Source: Aliarcobacter thereius LMG 24486 (GTDB taxonomy: Bacteria; Campylobacterota; Campylobacteria; Campylobacterales; Arcobacteraceae). From it: a DNA stretch of 64,000 nt. How positions within the stretch are numbered: position 1 is the stretch's first letter; each line of letters opens with the position of its first letter. The stretch lies in the NCBI RefSeq assembly GCF_004214815.1, contig NZ_CP035926.1:1364001-1428000 (forward strand), written 5' to 3'. Below the pieces are notes generated by a model, which saw nothing but the letters and a program-made list of their open reading frames with translations, did not search any database and was not told the DNA's origin. Of the stretch, positions 28,977 through 35,043 are shown piece after piece. Position numbers and translations under genes: made by a program.

Positions 28977-29005
28977 CAACCACCCATTTTAATACCCAAA
29001 AATAA
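28977..29005. repeat. Left arm-type integrase repeats
   Basis: ACCACCCA and ATACCCAAAAATAA resemble the pair ACACCCAT and ACACCCAAAAATAT beside the integrase at 34913-34936. Matching arm sites at both ends are expected for a tyrosine-recombinase element. The rest of the 28825-29073 gap is AT-rich with no gene. Confidence 0.45.
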
Positions 29006-29053
29006 GTTTTATTTGTAGTTTATAAATGATTATTTAAAAAGAAGTATATCAAA

Positions 29054-29080
29054 AAAGTAAAGTATTTAGAACTTTACTTT
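29054..29080 (-). terminator. Hairpin at the end of the AlpA gene
   Basis: AAAGTAAAG (29054-29062), 9-nt loop, CTTTACTTT (29072-29080), followed on the minus strand by a T-run. It overlaps the stop codon. Confidence 0.45.
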
Positions 29081-29265
29081 CTATCTACTAAAAGACTTTT
29101 TTCTGCTTCTTCGATATTAAATACAGTTATTTTTGGAGTTATCTTTTTAGGTGTTATTCTTCCTTGTTTGGCAAAAAGCCACACCGTAGATAAACCTATT
29201 CCTAAATGCTTTGCCAAGTCTTTTGCTCTCATATATTTTGGTGTTTGTTTCTCAAGTTCTTTCAT
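29074..29265 (-). CDS. AlpA/excisionase-like HTH protein
   Basis: 63 aa from the ATG at 29265. A GTG at 29274 would sit too close to the GAGGGG ribosome binding site. The HTH reads MRAKDLAKHLGIGLSTVWLFAKQGRITPKK, with YMRAKDLA typical of AlpA/MerR-type excisionase regulators carried by P4-like elements. It is the last gene of the leftward rep operon, next to the left end of the element, where an excisionase would act. Its start overlaps the stop of a small upstream ORF (TAATG). Confidence 0.7.
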   Translation of the reverse strand: MKELEKQTPKYMRAKDLAKHLGIGLSTVWLFAKQGRITPKKITPKITVFNIEEAEKSLLVDRK

Positions 29266-29354
29266 TATCTGCACCCCTCATAATCTATAATTTTTTGTAA
29301 AGTGTTTGAATTATCAATCATCATTAAACCTATGCTCTCTATAAATTCTTGCAC
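29265..29354 (-). CDS. Small ORF, 29 aa, between two element genes
   Basis: A GTG-started frame begins 6 bp after the 62-aa gene and ends in TAATG, sharing one base with the AlpA start. Peptide begins MQEFIESIGLMMIDN and ends YEGCR. Exact filling of the gap and the coupled stop/start favour translation, but no family is recognised. Confidence 0.35.
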   Translation of the reverse strand: MQEFIESIGLMMIDNSNTLQKIIDYEGCR

Positions 29355-29360
29355 ATTGCT

Positions 29361-29549
29361 TTAAACTTCAATAATATCTTTTTCTCTAAAATCAAACATT
29401 GGTGTATTTATTGCAAATTCTTTTAATAAATATCCCATAGATTTTAATTTTAAATTTGTATTTAAAACTTCTAAGAACATCTTGTCATAATCTTTTTTTA
29501 ATACTTCCAGCTCTTTTGTTACTTTTTCTAAATCTTTTTTTTCATTCAT
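29361..29549 (-). CDS. Small coiled-coil protein of the element
   Basis: 62 aa. Residues about 2-40 are highly charged with heptad-like spacing (KDLEKVTKELEVLKKDYDKMF), predicting a coiled coil. A strong AAAGGAG site lies 7 nt before the ATG. Function unknown; the position between rep and the AlpA gene suggests a replication or copy-control accessory. Confidence 0.55.
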   Translation of the reverse strand: MNEKKDLEKVTKELEVLKKDYDKMFLEVLNTNLKLKSMGYLLKEFAINTPMFDFREKDIIEV

Positions 29550-29578
29550 TTCTATTCTCCTTTAATTTATTTTTTTGG

Positions 29579-29613
29579 TACTACTATGTATTTTCTTATT
29601 TTACATATTAGTA
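29579..29613. promoter_or_regulatory. Imperfect inverted repeat, candidate operator
   Basis: TACTACTATGTA (29579-29590) faces TACATATTAGTA (29602-29613), with one mismatch. It lies 30 bp upstream of the 62-aa gene. It contains the ATGTA core that also occurs three times at 31088-31113. Confidence 0.35.
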
Positions 29614-29648
29614 TTTAATTATTTAGCAGAGTCAAAAGTGCCATTTTA

Positions 29649-29812
29649 TGGTAACTAGAGAGTTTTATCGGCTACTTTTTTAGAACCTACGGCTACTTTT
29701 TTAGAAGCTTTTTTACTCTATCGGCTACTTTTTTAGAACCTACGGCTACTTTTTTAGAAGCTTTTTTACTCTATCGGCTACTTTTTTAGAACTTGTGGCT
29801 ACTTTTTTAGTA
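29649..29812. repeat. Iteron array A, next to the rep stop codon
   Basis: Six copies of CGGCTACTTTTTTAGAA (the last diverged) start at 29669, 29690, 29722, 29743, 29775 and 29796. Spacing alternates 21 and 32 bp, i.e. two and three helical turns, so all face the same side. Just to the left is one copy of the array B core, TGGTAACTAG (29649-29658). The last copy ends 2 bp from the rep stop. Confidence 0.85.
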
Positions 29813-29813
29813 T

Positions 29814-30800
29814 CTAAATAGAGTTAAATATTTTTGTATCTAGCTCTTTGTTTATTTCCTGCAAATCACTATCAAAATTTAAAGTCCCTTGTAAAAATTT
29901 TTGATAAAGTTTTTGTTCATATTTCAAAGGGTCTTTTATATTTTCGGCTCTTGCAATACTTCTTTTTATTTGTTCTTGAGCTATTTGTTTGTGTTTACTT
30001 GAAATTTGAAGATTTTTTTTATAATTTTCTTTAAAATTACTTCTTATCCTATCACTATTTTTAAATATAGTGATTCTCAAGCTTTTAACAGCTCTATTTG
30101 CTTTAATCTCTTCATATTCAAAGAATATATCAAACTTGGTTTTTAATTCGTTTTTAGCCACTTCTAAAACTTTTCCCTTAAAGTTTTTATATAGCTTGTA
30201 ACTACTAGGCACTTCAAAAACTCTTTTTTTGTTGTTATAACTACTTGTAAACTTATTTACTAACTCATCTACACTTATCTCAATATTGCTATATTTTGGG
30301 TTTTTGTAAGTTTCATAAAGGCTTGAGTTGTACTCTAACCACTCATAAAACCTAAGTGTATAAACACTTTCAAATTTAGAATATTGCTCTAGCTTGAGTT
30401 TTGTAAAATTGTTTTTAAGCTGTAAATAGTGTGATTTTAAAGAACTATGAAAACTAAACTCTAAAATATCATTTGCCTTATCAAGTTTAAAATGACTTAA
30501 AAATGTCGTGTACTCTTCTACTTTCTCACTATTTTGTAAGCAAACCATAGTTGTAAGAAGTTGTTTTAAACTCTCACTTAACCAGTTTATATTTTTTCTT
30601 TCTATTTCTAAAAAATCTAAAATTACTGGAATTCTTACACTATAAGTAAAAAAGTCTTTATCATAAGCATTTATAAGGCTACTAACAAAGGCTATAAATC
30701 TAGCTTGAGTTAAAGTAATATTATATTTACTATTGATTAGATTATTCGATTTGTATATCAAATCTTTACTCTCTTTTTTACTTATTCGTACTAATTCCAT
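29814..30800 (-). CDS. Rep_3 family replication initiator
   Basis: 328 aa. Two winged-helix domains typical of RepB/Rep_3 plasmid initiators: NITLTQARFIAFVSSLINAYD and TYSVRIPVILDFL in the first, YTLRFYEWLEYN and FEVPSSYKLYKNFKGKVLEVAKNEL in the second. The C-terminus is Lys/Gln-rich. Such proteins bind iterons and open an adjacent origin. It follows an 80-aa HTH gene by 17 bp and lies immediately beside iteron array A. Rep_3 genes normally belong to theta-replicating plasmids, so its presence in an integrated element is notable. Confidence 0.85.
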   Translation of the reverse strand: MELVRISKKESKDLIYKSNNLINSKYNITLTQARFIAFVSSLINAYDKDFFTYSVRIPVILDFLEIERKNINWLSESLKQLLTTMVCLQNSEKVEEYTTFLSHFKLDKANDILEFSFHSSLKSHYLQLKNNFTKLKLEQYSKFESVYTLRFYEWLEYNSSLYETYKNPKYSNIEISVDELVNKFTSSYNNKKRVFEVPSSYKLYKNFKGKVLEVAKNELKTKFDIFFEYEEIKANRAVKSLRITIFKNSDRIRSNFKENYKKNLQISSKHKQIAQEQIKRSIARAENIKDPLKYEQKLYQKFLQGTLNFDSDLQEINKELDTKIFNSI

Positions 30801-30817
30801 TTTAAAATCTTAAATAG

Positions 30818-31060
30818 CTATAAAGTCTTAACTTGACTTGAAACTATAAAATCAGCAATAGCACTTTTTGGGTACAAAATTCTTCTTTTACCAAGTCTTA
30901 AATAAGATGGTCCAAAACTTTCTCTTCTCCATATCTCAAGCTGAGTTATAGAAACTTTTAAATACTTTGATAGCTCTTTAGTATTTAACCAGTTTTTATT
31001 TTCTGAATTCATAGTAATAAGCTCTTCTAAAATACTTTCTTTTATTTCTGTAATATTCAT
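30818..31060 (-). CDS. HTH protein upstream of rep
   Basis: 80 aa with a MerR/excisionase-type HTH (LNTKELSKYLKVSITQLEIWRRESFGPSYLRLGKRRILYPKSAI). GPxYxRLGKRxxYP is a common signature of such small DNA-binding proteins. The ribosome binding site AAGGAG lies 8 nt upstream. First gene of the leftward rep operon, so it likely regulates rep transcription or excision. Confidence 0.72.
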   Translation of the reverse strand: MNITEIKESILEELITMNSENKNWLNTKELSKYLKVSITQLEIWRRESFGPSYLRLGKRRILYPKSAIADFIVSSQVKTL

Positions 31061-31087
31061 TTTTATTTCTCCTTTTTTTGATTATTT

Positions 31088-31113
31088 ATGTAAATAAATG
31101 TAAGTTTATGTAA
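31088..31113. promoter_or_regulatory. Three 10-bp direct repeats, candidate operator of the rep operon
   Basis: ATGTAA starts at 31088, 31098 and 31108, exactly 10 bp apart, 27 bp upstream of the 80-aa HTH gene. One-turn spacing suggests a regulator binding the promoter. Confidence 0.4.
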
Positions 31114-31191
31114 TATCTGATATACTAATTGTTACTATTTTGCTTTAACAGTGCAATTTAAAAGAATAATACATAAAAATAAGTATATTTG

Positions 31192-31245
31192 AGTAATTAT
31201 AAGTATTAATATATTAAATATTACTTAAATATATGTATAATTACT
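31192..31245. promoter_or_regulatory. AT-rich symmetric region before the repressor-like gene
   Basis: AGTAATTAT (31192-31200) is repeated inverted as ATAATTACT (31237-31245), with a further near-palindrome around AAGTATTAATATATTAAA between them. It lies directly upstream of the CI-like gene and may be its operator. Confidence 0.3.
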
Positions 31246-31260
31246 TAAAAAAGGTTTTAA

Positions 31261-31641
31261 ATGAATAATTTTTCTAATTTTTATGATAAGTTACTTAATT
31301 TTTATAATGTAACCAGTTTGCAAAGTCTAAGTAATGAAACAGGGATTCCAGTTTCTACAATTTCAAGCATTAAACAAAGAGAATCAATAACTGCATTAAA
31401 GAAGAAATGCCGTGAACTTGGTATTTATAATGAGATTTTTGGAGATTTAAACTCAACAATCATTAATCAAGGTAATAATTCAAGAGCAGCTGGAAGAGAT
31501 TATATAAAAAATTCTAATGATAAAAAACAAGAAGATATGTTTGATGATATTACTATTGGATTAATTAAAAAAGCTATTGAAAAATTTGGAAGTGAAGAAG
31601 AATTCCAATTCCAGTTTATGAATTTTTTAAGAGATAAGTAG
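31261..31641 (+). CDS. CI-repressor-like HTH protein with Asn/Gly motif
   Basis: 126 aa. Residues about 5-50 form a phage CI-type HTH (FYDKLLNFYNVTSLQSLSN, then ETGIPVSTISSIKQRE). Residues about 66-82 contain the motif IINQGNNSRAAGRDYIKN, followed by a charged linker and a short helical C-terminus. The motif recurs at the N-terminus of the next protein. It is divergent from the rep operon. Probably a regulator of the element; the motif's role is unknown. Confidence 0.65.
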   Translation: MNNFSNFYDKLLNFYNVTSLQSLSNETGIPVSTISSIKQRESITALKKKCRELGIYNEIFGDLNSTIINQGNNSRAAGRDYIKNSNDKKQEDMFDDITIGLIKKAIEKFGSEEEFQFQFMNFLRDK

Positions 31642-32288
31642 TGCAAACAACAATTAATCAAGGTAATAATTCAAGGGTAGCGGTAAGAGATTATTATGAA
31701 AATTGTAATTTTACAATTAATAAACTCCAAGAACTAAATAATCTACTAGAATTTCAAAAAGTAAAACAAAAAGAGATTATAAATAAATTTGAAAAACCAA
31801 TACCAATAAAAATTAATTTTAAACCTAGTAAAAAAATCATCATTTTTTTTATGCTAACTATTTTTATTTCTTTAATATCTTTTTTTTATACTATTACTTA
31901 TTTAACTTTTATCTCTTTTTTTTGTTCATTATTAGTTTTTATATATGCTCTATTAGTAAAAAAAAATCTAAAAATAGTAGAAAATAAACTTATTTTTAGT
32001 GAGTATTCAATAATTTTCAAATATAAGAAATATATTGAAATTTATTTAAAAGATATAGCAGACTTCAAAAAAGAAGATGAAATTAATAAAAATAATGAAA
32101 TTATAGGAGTATGGTTTTTAATTTATTCTAAAAAAGAAGCATATCCAATGGTAGTTTTTAGTTCAAAGGATTATCATCATATTAATCATTTAACGGATTT
32201 ACTTAATATTACTAAAGAAATGAATTATTTAGAAGAATTAATAAAAATTGAAAAATCTAAAACTCCAGATAATGAAAAGGTAGTATAA
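31641..32288 (+). CDS. Membrane protein sharing the Asn/Gly motif, function unknown
   Basis: 215 aa from a GTG that overlaps the upstream stop by one base (TAGTG), so translation is coupled. Residues 3-19 read TTINQGNNSRVAVRDYY, nearly the same as in the preceding protein, including 23 identical bases in the DNA. A short helix follows, then two hydrophobic helices (about 70-112) and a cytosolic C-terminal domain with a strand-rich start (EYSIIFKYKKYIEIYLKDI). Not a family I recognise. The arrangement suggests a soluble/membrane partner pair. Confidence 0.6.
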   Translation: MQTTINQGNNSRVAVRDYYENCNFTINKLQELNNLLEFQKVKQKEIINKFEKPIPIKINFKPSKKIIIFFMLTIFISLISFFYTITYLTFISFFCSLLVFIYALLVKKNLKIVENKLIFSEYSIIFKYKKYIEIYLKDIADFKKEDEINKNNEIIGVWFLIYSKKEAYPMVVFSSKDYHHINHLTDLLNITKEMNYLEELIKIEKSKTPDNEKVV

Positions 32289-32294
32289 AAATTT

Positions 32295-32326
32295 TATACC
32301 CCTATTAAAAAAAGATACGGGGTATA
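32295..32326 (+). terminator. Terminator after the motif gene pair
   Basis: TATACCCC (32295-32302), 16-nt loop, GGGGTATA (32319-32326) followed by GTTTT. Confidence 0.55.
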
Positions 32327-32337
32327 GTTTTAAAATA

Positions 32338-32366
32338 TTGACAACTATTTTTAATTCTTGTATAAT
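32338..32366 (+). promoter_or_regulatory. Consensus sigma-70 promoter
   Basis: TTGACA (32338-32343), exactly 17 bp, TATAAT (32361-32366). A perfect consensus is rare in this genome type, where -35 elements are usually weak. It directs transcription rightward. Confidence 0.8.
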
Positions 32367-32372
32367 TTCACC

Positions 32373-32463
32373 GTTAAGAAAATGCACAAAATAATTTTTT
32401 AAGTGGGCTGATAATCCACAAAGTCGTGTAAAGGTAGAGCTTTTTAGCTTTACCTTTTTTTTT
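32373..32463 (+). ncRNA. Candidate small RNA of the element, about 90 nt
   Basis: It begins just after the consensus promoter and ends at a strong intrinsic terminator: GGTAGAGCT (32433-32441), TTTT loop, AGCTTTACC (32446-32454), with AAA/TTT extension and a run of nine T. An upstream hairpin GTGG/CCAC (32403-32419) is also visible. A six-codon ORF (MHKIIF) from 32382 is possible. It may be an independent sRNA or an attenuated leader for the downstream 20-aa ORF. Confidence 0.6.
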
Positions 32464-32479
32464 GCGGGTAGTGTAGCAA

Positions 32480-32508
32480 TTTAAAGGGTGGGAGCGACTT
32501 TAAAAGGA
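32480..32508 (+). promoter_or_regulatory. Hairpin overlapping the ribosome binding site of the small ORF
   Basis: TTTAAAG (32480-32486) pairs with CTTTAAA (32498-32504); the second arm overlaps the start of AAAAGGA (32502-32508), so pairing would partly hide the site. Confidence 0.4.
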
Positions 32509-32513
32509 TTATT

Positions 32514-32576
32514 GTGAATTTTCTTATAGTGGTAATAGTTTTAATATGTATAGTACTTATTACTAAAGCATATTAA
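32514..32576 (+). CDS. 20-aa hydrophobic peptide, type I toxin-like
   Basis: GTG start with AAAAGGA 5 nt upstream, 20 codons and TAA. The peptide begins MNFLIVVIVL, continues with Ile, Val, Leu and Cys and ends in a short polar TKAY, i.e. one membrane-spanning helix. Length and composition recall Ibs-type toxins. Upstream lie a consensus promoter, a terminator and a site-masking hairpin, the usual furniture of tightly controlled small toxins. No antisense promoter was identified, so the toxin idea is an inference. Confidence 0.4.
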   Translation: MNFLIVVIVLICIVLITKAY

Positions 32577-32582
32577 ATAAAA

Positions 32583-32608
32583 AGGATAGGACTTATCACC
32601 CTATCCTG
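32583..32608. other. Inverted repeat with nic-like TATCCTG (candidate oriT 1 / terminator)
   Basis: AGGATAGG (32583-32590), 9-nt loop, CCTATCCT (32600-32607). The right arm contains TATCCTG (32602-32608) followed by T, which fits the MOBP nic consensus YATCCTGY and is preceded by TCACC as at the RP4 nic site. It also lies 26 bp beyond the end of the mobC-like gene and could be a terminator. Confidence 0.35.
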
Positions 32609-32633
32609 TTACCACTACTCATTAAATCATCTT

Positions 32634-33203
32634 TTAAACTTTTCTTTTCTTAATCATCTTGTCTAATTCTTCTGTAATCATTTTATTTTGTGCTACAAGA
32701 TATTTAACTTCTGGAAGTAGATTTTCTCTATTTGCTAAATCTCTTTCTATCCATCTGCTAGGATGCTCTCCACTATTATAAGCTTTTAGTATTTGATTTA
32801 TATTTGATGATAAGTTTGCAATAGCTTGTCTTGTTCTCATAGTATCTATTCTTAATTTTTCAAGCTGCTCTATTTCATTTACATAATCTTCTGATAAACT
32901 AGACTTTAACATTTCTCTTGCAAATGTAGAAATATTTTTATATCCATTATCAAAAGCTTTTTTAGTAAACAAAGCTTTATCTTCTTCTGTAACATTAAAC
33001 TTTATATATTTATTCATACTTTTATTTTCGGAGTTTAAATCAAATGTATTTAATTGGCTTCTATATATTTCTGAAAAATCTTTTTTCATTTTAGCTCTAA
33101 AAAATTCTGAAAAAGTTTTATATCCTTCTTTTTTTGCTATCTTAAAAAGCTCTTCTTTCTCTACTTCACTATTTAATCTTACTTCAATTCTTATACTTTT
33201 CAT
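32634..33203 (-). CDS. MobC-like plasmid mobilization accessory protein
   Basis: 189 aa. Two ribbon-helix-helix-like repeats seem present (IRIEVRLNSEVEKEELFKIAKKEGY and IKFNVTEEDKALFTKKAFDNGY), followed by a MobC-type helix-loop (RQAIANLSSNINQILKAYNSGEHP). MobC proteins help a relaxase open the DNA at oriT. No relaxase gene is found in the element, so any transfer would need one supplied in trans. nic-like sequences flank the gene on both sides. Confidence 0.72.
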   Translation of the reverse strand: MKSIRIEVRLNSEVEKEELFKIAKKEGYKTFSEFFRAKMKKDFSEIYRSQLNTFDLNSENKSMNKYIKFNVTEEDKALFTKKAFDNGYKNISTFAREMLKSSLSEDYVNEIEQLEKLRIDTMRTRQAIANLSSNINQILKAYNSGEHPSRWIERDLANRENLLPEVKYLVAQNKMITEELDKMIKKRKV

Positions 33204-33261
33204 TTAATTCCTTTTTTGAATTATATCATTAAAGAAATTAAAACCGTACAATAAGAACCAA

Positions 33262-33276
33262 TACCCCGTATCCTGC
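33262..33276. other. nic-like sequence upstream of mobC (candidate oriT 2)
   Basis: TACCCCGTATCCTGC contains TATCCTG (33269-33275) followed by C, matching the MOBP nic consensus, 59 bp upstream of the mobC start, the usual oriT position. The small palindrome ATACCCCGTAT (33261-33271) overlaps it. Confidence 0.4.
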
Positions 33277-33338
33277 CTCTCTTAATTATTCAATTTTTTC
33301 TACAAATCAACAAATTTGGAGAAAAAACAGCTTTTTTG

Positions 33339-33443
33339 AGGTAACTATCTCATTTTTATAGGTAACTATTTGATTTTGCAAGGTAACTATTATGGTTTTG
33401 TAGGTAATTAATTCATTTTATATGGTAACTAGCTTTTTTTGTG
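33339..33443. repeat. Iteron array B, five 21-bp repeats
   Basis: AGGTAACTAT-type units start at 33339, 33360, 33381, 33402 and 33423, exactly 21 bp apart, with a partly conserved ATTTT in each unit. The last two units are diverged (AGGTAATTA, TGGTAACTA). A single further core copy lies beside array A. Exact two-turn spacing is the hallmark of initiator-binding iterons. The surrounding 33204-33611 gap has no gene; it is AT-rich between 33480 and 33560, as expected for a duplex-unwinding region. Confidence 0.85.
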
Positions 33444-33571
33444 CTTGTTTCTCTTTTTTATCTGTTTAGGGGAAAATCAAAGATTTTCAACAAACTAATA
33501 TTTAGTTAAAATTTATAAATCCTTAATATATTAAATTTTTGTTGTTATTTTTTCCACTCGGCTACGCCTTA

Positions 33572-33597
33572 TATTACTTTTTTAAAAAAAAGTAATA
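33572..33597. terminator. Palindromic terminator after the integrase gene
   Basis: TATTACTTTTTT (33572-33583) and AAAAAAGTAATA (33586-33597) with a 2-nt centre, 15 bp beyond the integrase stop. Confidence 0.5.
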
Positions 33598-33611
33598 CAA
33601 AAAAAACAGAT

Positions 33612-34850
33612 TTAATCCTTTAGGCTTAAAATATAATCACTCCAAAAATCCATTAAAGGTTTAAGCCTTTCAAAATAATCAGCTTTATTGTTATATGCTC
33701 TTACTACTTGATTATTTTCTTGATGGTCTAAAGCTCTCTCTTTTACTTCAAAACTAAACTTATTATCAATATCTAAAGTATCAATTAAACTTCTAAATGT
33801 TCCTCTAAAGCCGTGCAACCTTTGTTTTTTTCCTTTTCTCTCATCGTTGTAGCCCATTCTTTTTAAAGCCATATTAGGACTTTCATTATTTAAAGGATTT
33901 CTATTATCAGAACCTAAGAAAACCCATTCTTGATGACTTGTAAATATTCTTTGGTCATTTAATATATTTATTACTTCATCACTCAAAGGTATTTTAAAAT
34001 CTTCTAAGTTTTTATTTTTTACTTTCATAAGTTCTCTTGGAATTGTTAAAGATTTTTCTTCAAAATTTATATACTTCCATTTTAAATTACAAAGATTTTC
34101 AGCTCTTAAAGGTATATGTAAAACGAATTTTAAAGCATTTCTAATAGAATGCATACCTCTATAATTATAAATATCTTCTACTAATTCCTTTAATATCTTT
34201 TCATCTGTAATTTTAGAAAAATGTTTGACTTCTTGTTTTTGTAAATAAAATCTACTCTCATCTTTTGAATTACTAAAAAGATTTTTTGTTAAATATTCTT
34301 TAAATATTGCATAGTTAAATAATGCTCTTAAAAATGCAAATATTCTTGAAGCAACATTTGGAGCTTGTATCTCTTTTGTTTTAATAATTCTTACAATATC
34401 TTCTTTTGTTATTTCTCTTAAGTGTTTATCTTTTAAAAATGGATTTATATCTTTTTCAAAAATTCTCACTTTATTTTGATGAGTATTTGATTTTACTTTT
34501 TGACTTTCTAATTCTAACCACTCTGTAACAACATTTAAAAACATTCCTTTATTGTCCAATAATAACTCTTGATTTTTTTCTCTATTTTGCTCTATTGGGT
34601 CAATGCCTTTAGCTAATAGGTTTAAAAACTCATCTCTTTTATACCTTGCATTTTCCAAGCTTACAATTGGATAGCTTTTAAATGTAGTTACTCTTCTTTT
34701 TTGATTAAATGTATATCTAAATTCCCATATTTTATTACCATTTGATTTTATTCTAATTCTAAGACCTCCACCATCATTTAAAAAGAAATCCTTATCTTTT
34801 GATTTAATTTGTCTTATTTGAATATCTTTCAAAGTATTTATAGTAGCCAT
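33612..34850 (-). CDS. int: P4-type tyrosine integrase
   Basis: 412 aa, full length. The N-terminal arm-binding domain of the DUF4102 type is visible (NTLKDIQIRQIKSKDKDFFLNDGGG, then FTYN-like strand and VSLENARYKRDEFLNLLAKGIDP). The core-binding domain follows. Catalytic residues appear intact: Arg in PLRAENLCNLKW (about 240), HGFR (about 345), LDHQ (about 380) and Tyr in VRAYNN (about 388). The gene starts 193 bp from the 3' end of the tRNA-Sec gene and reads away from it, the standard layout of elements inserted in a tRNA 3' end. Confidence 0.92.
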   Translation of the reverse strand: MATINTLKDIQIRQIKSKDKDFFLNDGGGLRIRIKSNGNKIWEFRYTFNQKRRVTTFKSYPIVSLENARYKRDEFLNLLAKGIDPIEQNREKNQELLLDNKGMFLNVVTEWLELESQKVKSNTHQNKVRIFEKDINPFLKDKHLREITKEDIVRIIKTKEIQAPNVASRIFAFLRALFNYAIFKEYLTKNLFSNSKDESRFYLQKQEVKHFSKITDEKILKELVEDIYNYRGMHSIRNALKFVLHIPLRAENLCNLKWKYINFEEKSLTIPRELMKVKNKNLEDFKIPLSDEVINILNDQRIFTSHQEWVFLGSDNRNPLNNESPNMALKRMGYNDERKGKKQRLHGFRGTFRSLIDTLDIDNKFSFEVKERALDHQENNQVVRAYNNKADYFERLKPLMDFWSDYILSLKD

Positions 34851-34871
34851 ATTATCACCCTTTTATATCTT

Positions 34872-34931
34872 TTGGGTGGTGTTTTAAATTTATTGGGTGG
34901 TATTTTCTACTAACACCCATAAAAACACCCA
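34872..34931. repeat. Right arm-type integrase repeats
   Basis: TTGGGTGGT at 34872-34880 and 34893-34901 (21 bp apart), then inverted ACACCCA at 34913-34919 and 34925-34931. Direct and inverted copies between the integrase and the tRNA end look like integrase/Xis arm sites; related copies occur at the left end. No gene lies in 34851-35043. Confidence 0.5.
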
Positions 34932-35043
34932 AAAATATTTATATTTAAGTAGTTTATTATAGATTTACTTAGATTAAAGATTGTTTATAAGTGTTGATTT
35001 TTAGGGAGTTTTTAGACTATTTTGTATCAATTTGGAGTATCTA

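Noticed and set aside
29669-29812. CRISPR-like array
   Set aside because: Repeats are 17 bp, gaps are 4 and 15 bp and themselves repeated, and there are no cas genes; the features fit iterons.
32405-32425. Hammerhead-like CTGATAA core in the small RNA
   Set aside because: The required CUGANGA and GAAA elements are absent.
33556-33566. Extra CGGCTAC copy near the integrase terminator as a seventh iteron of array A
   Set aside because: Only 7 bp match and the rest of the unit is absent; likely chance.
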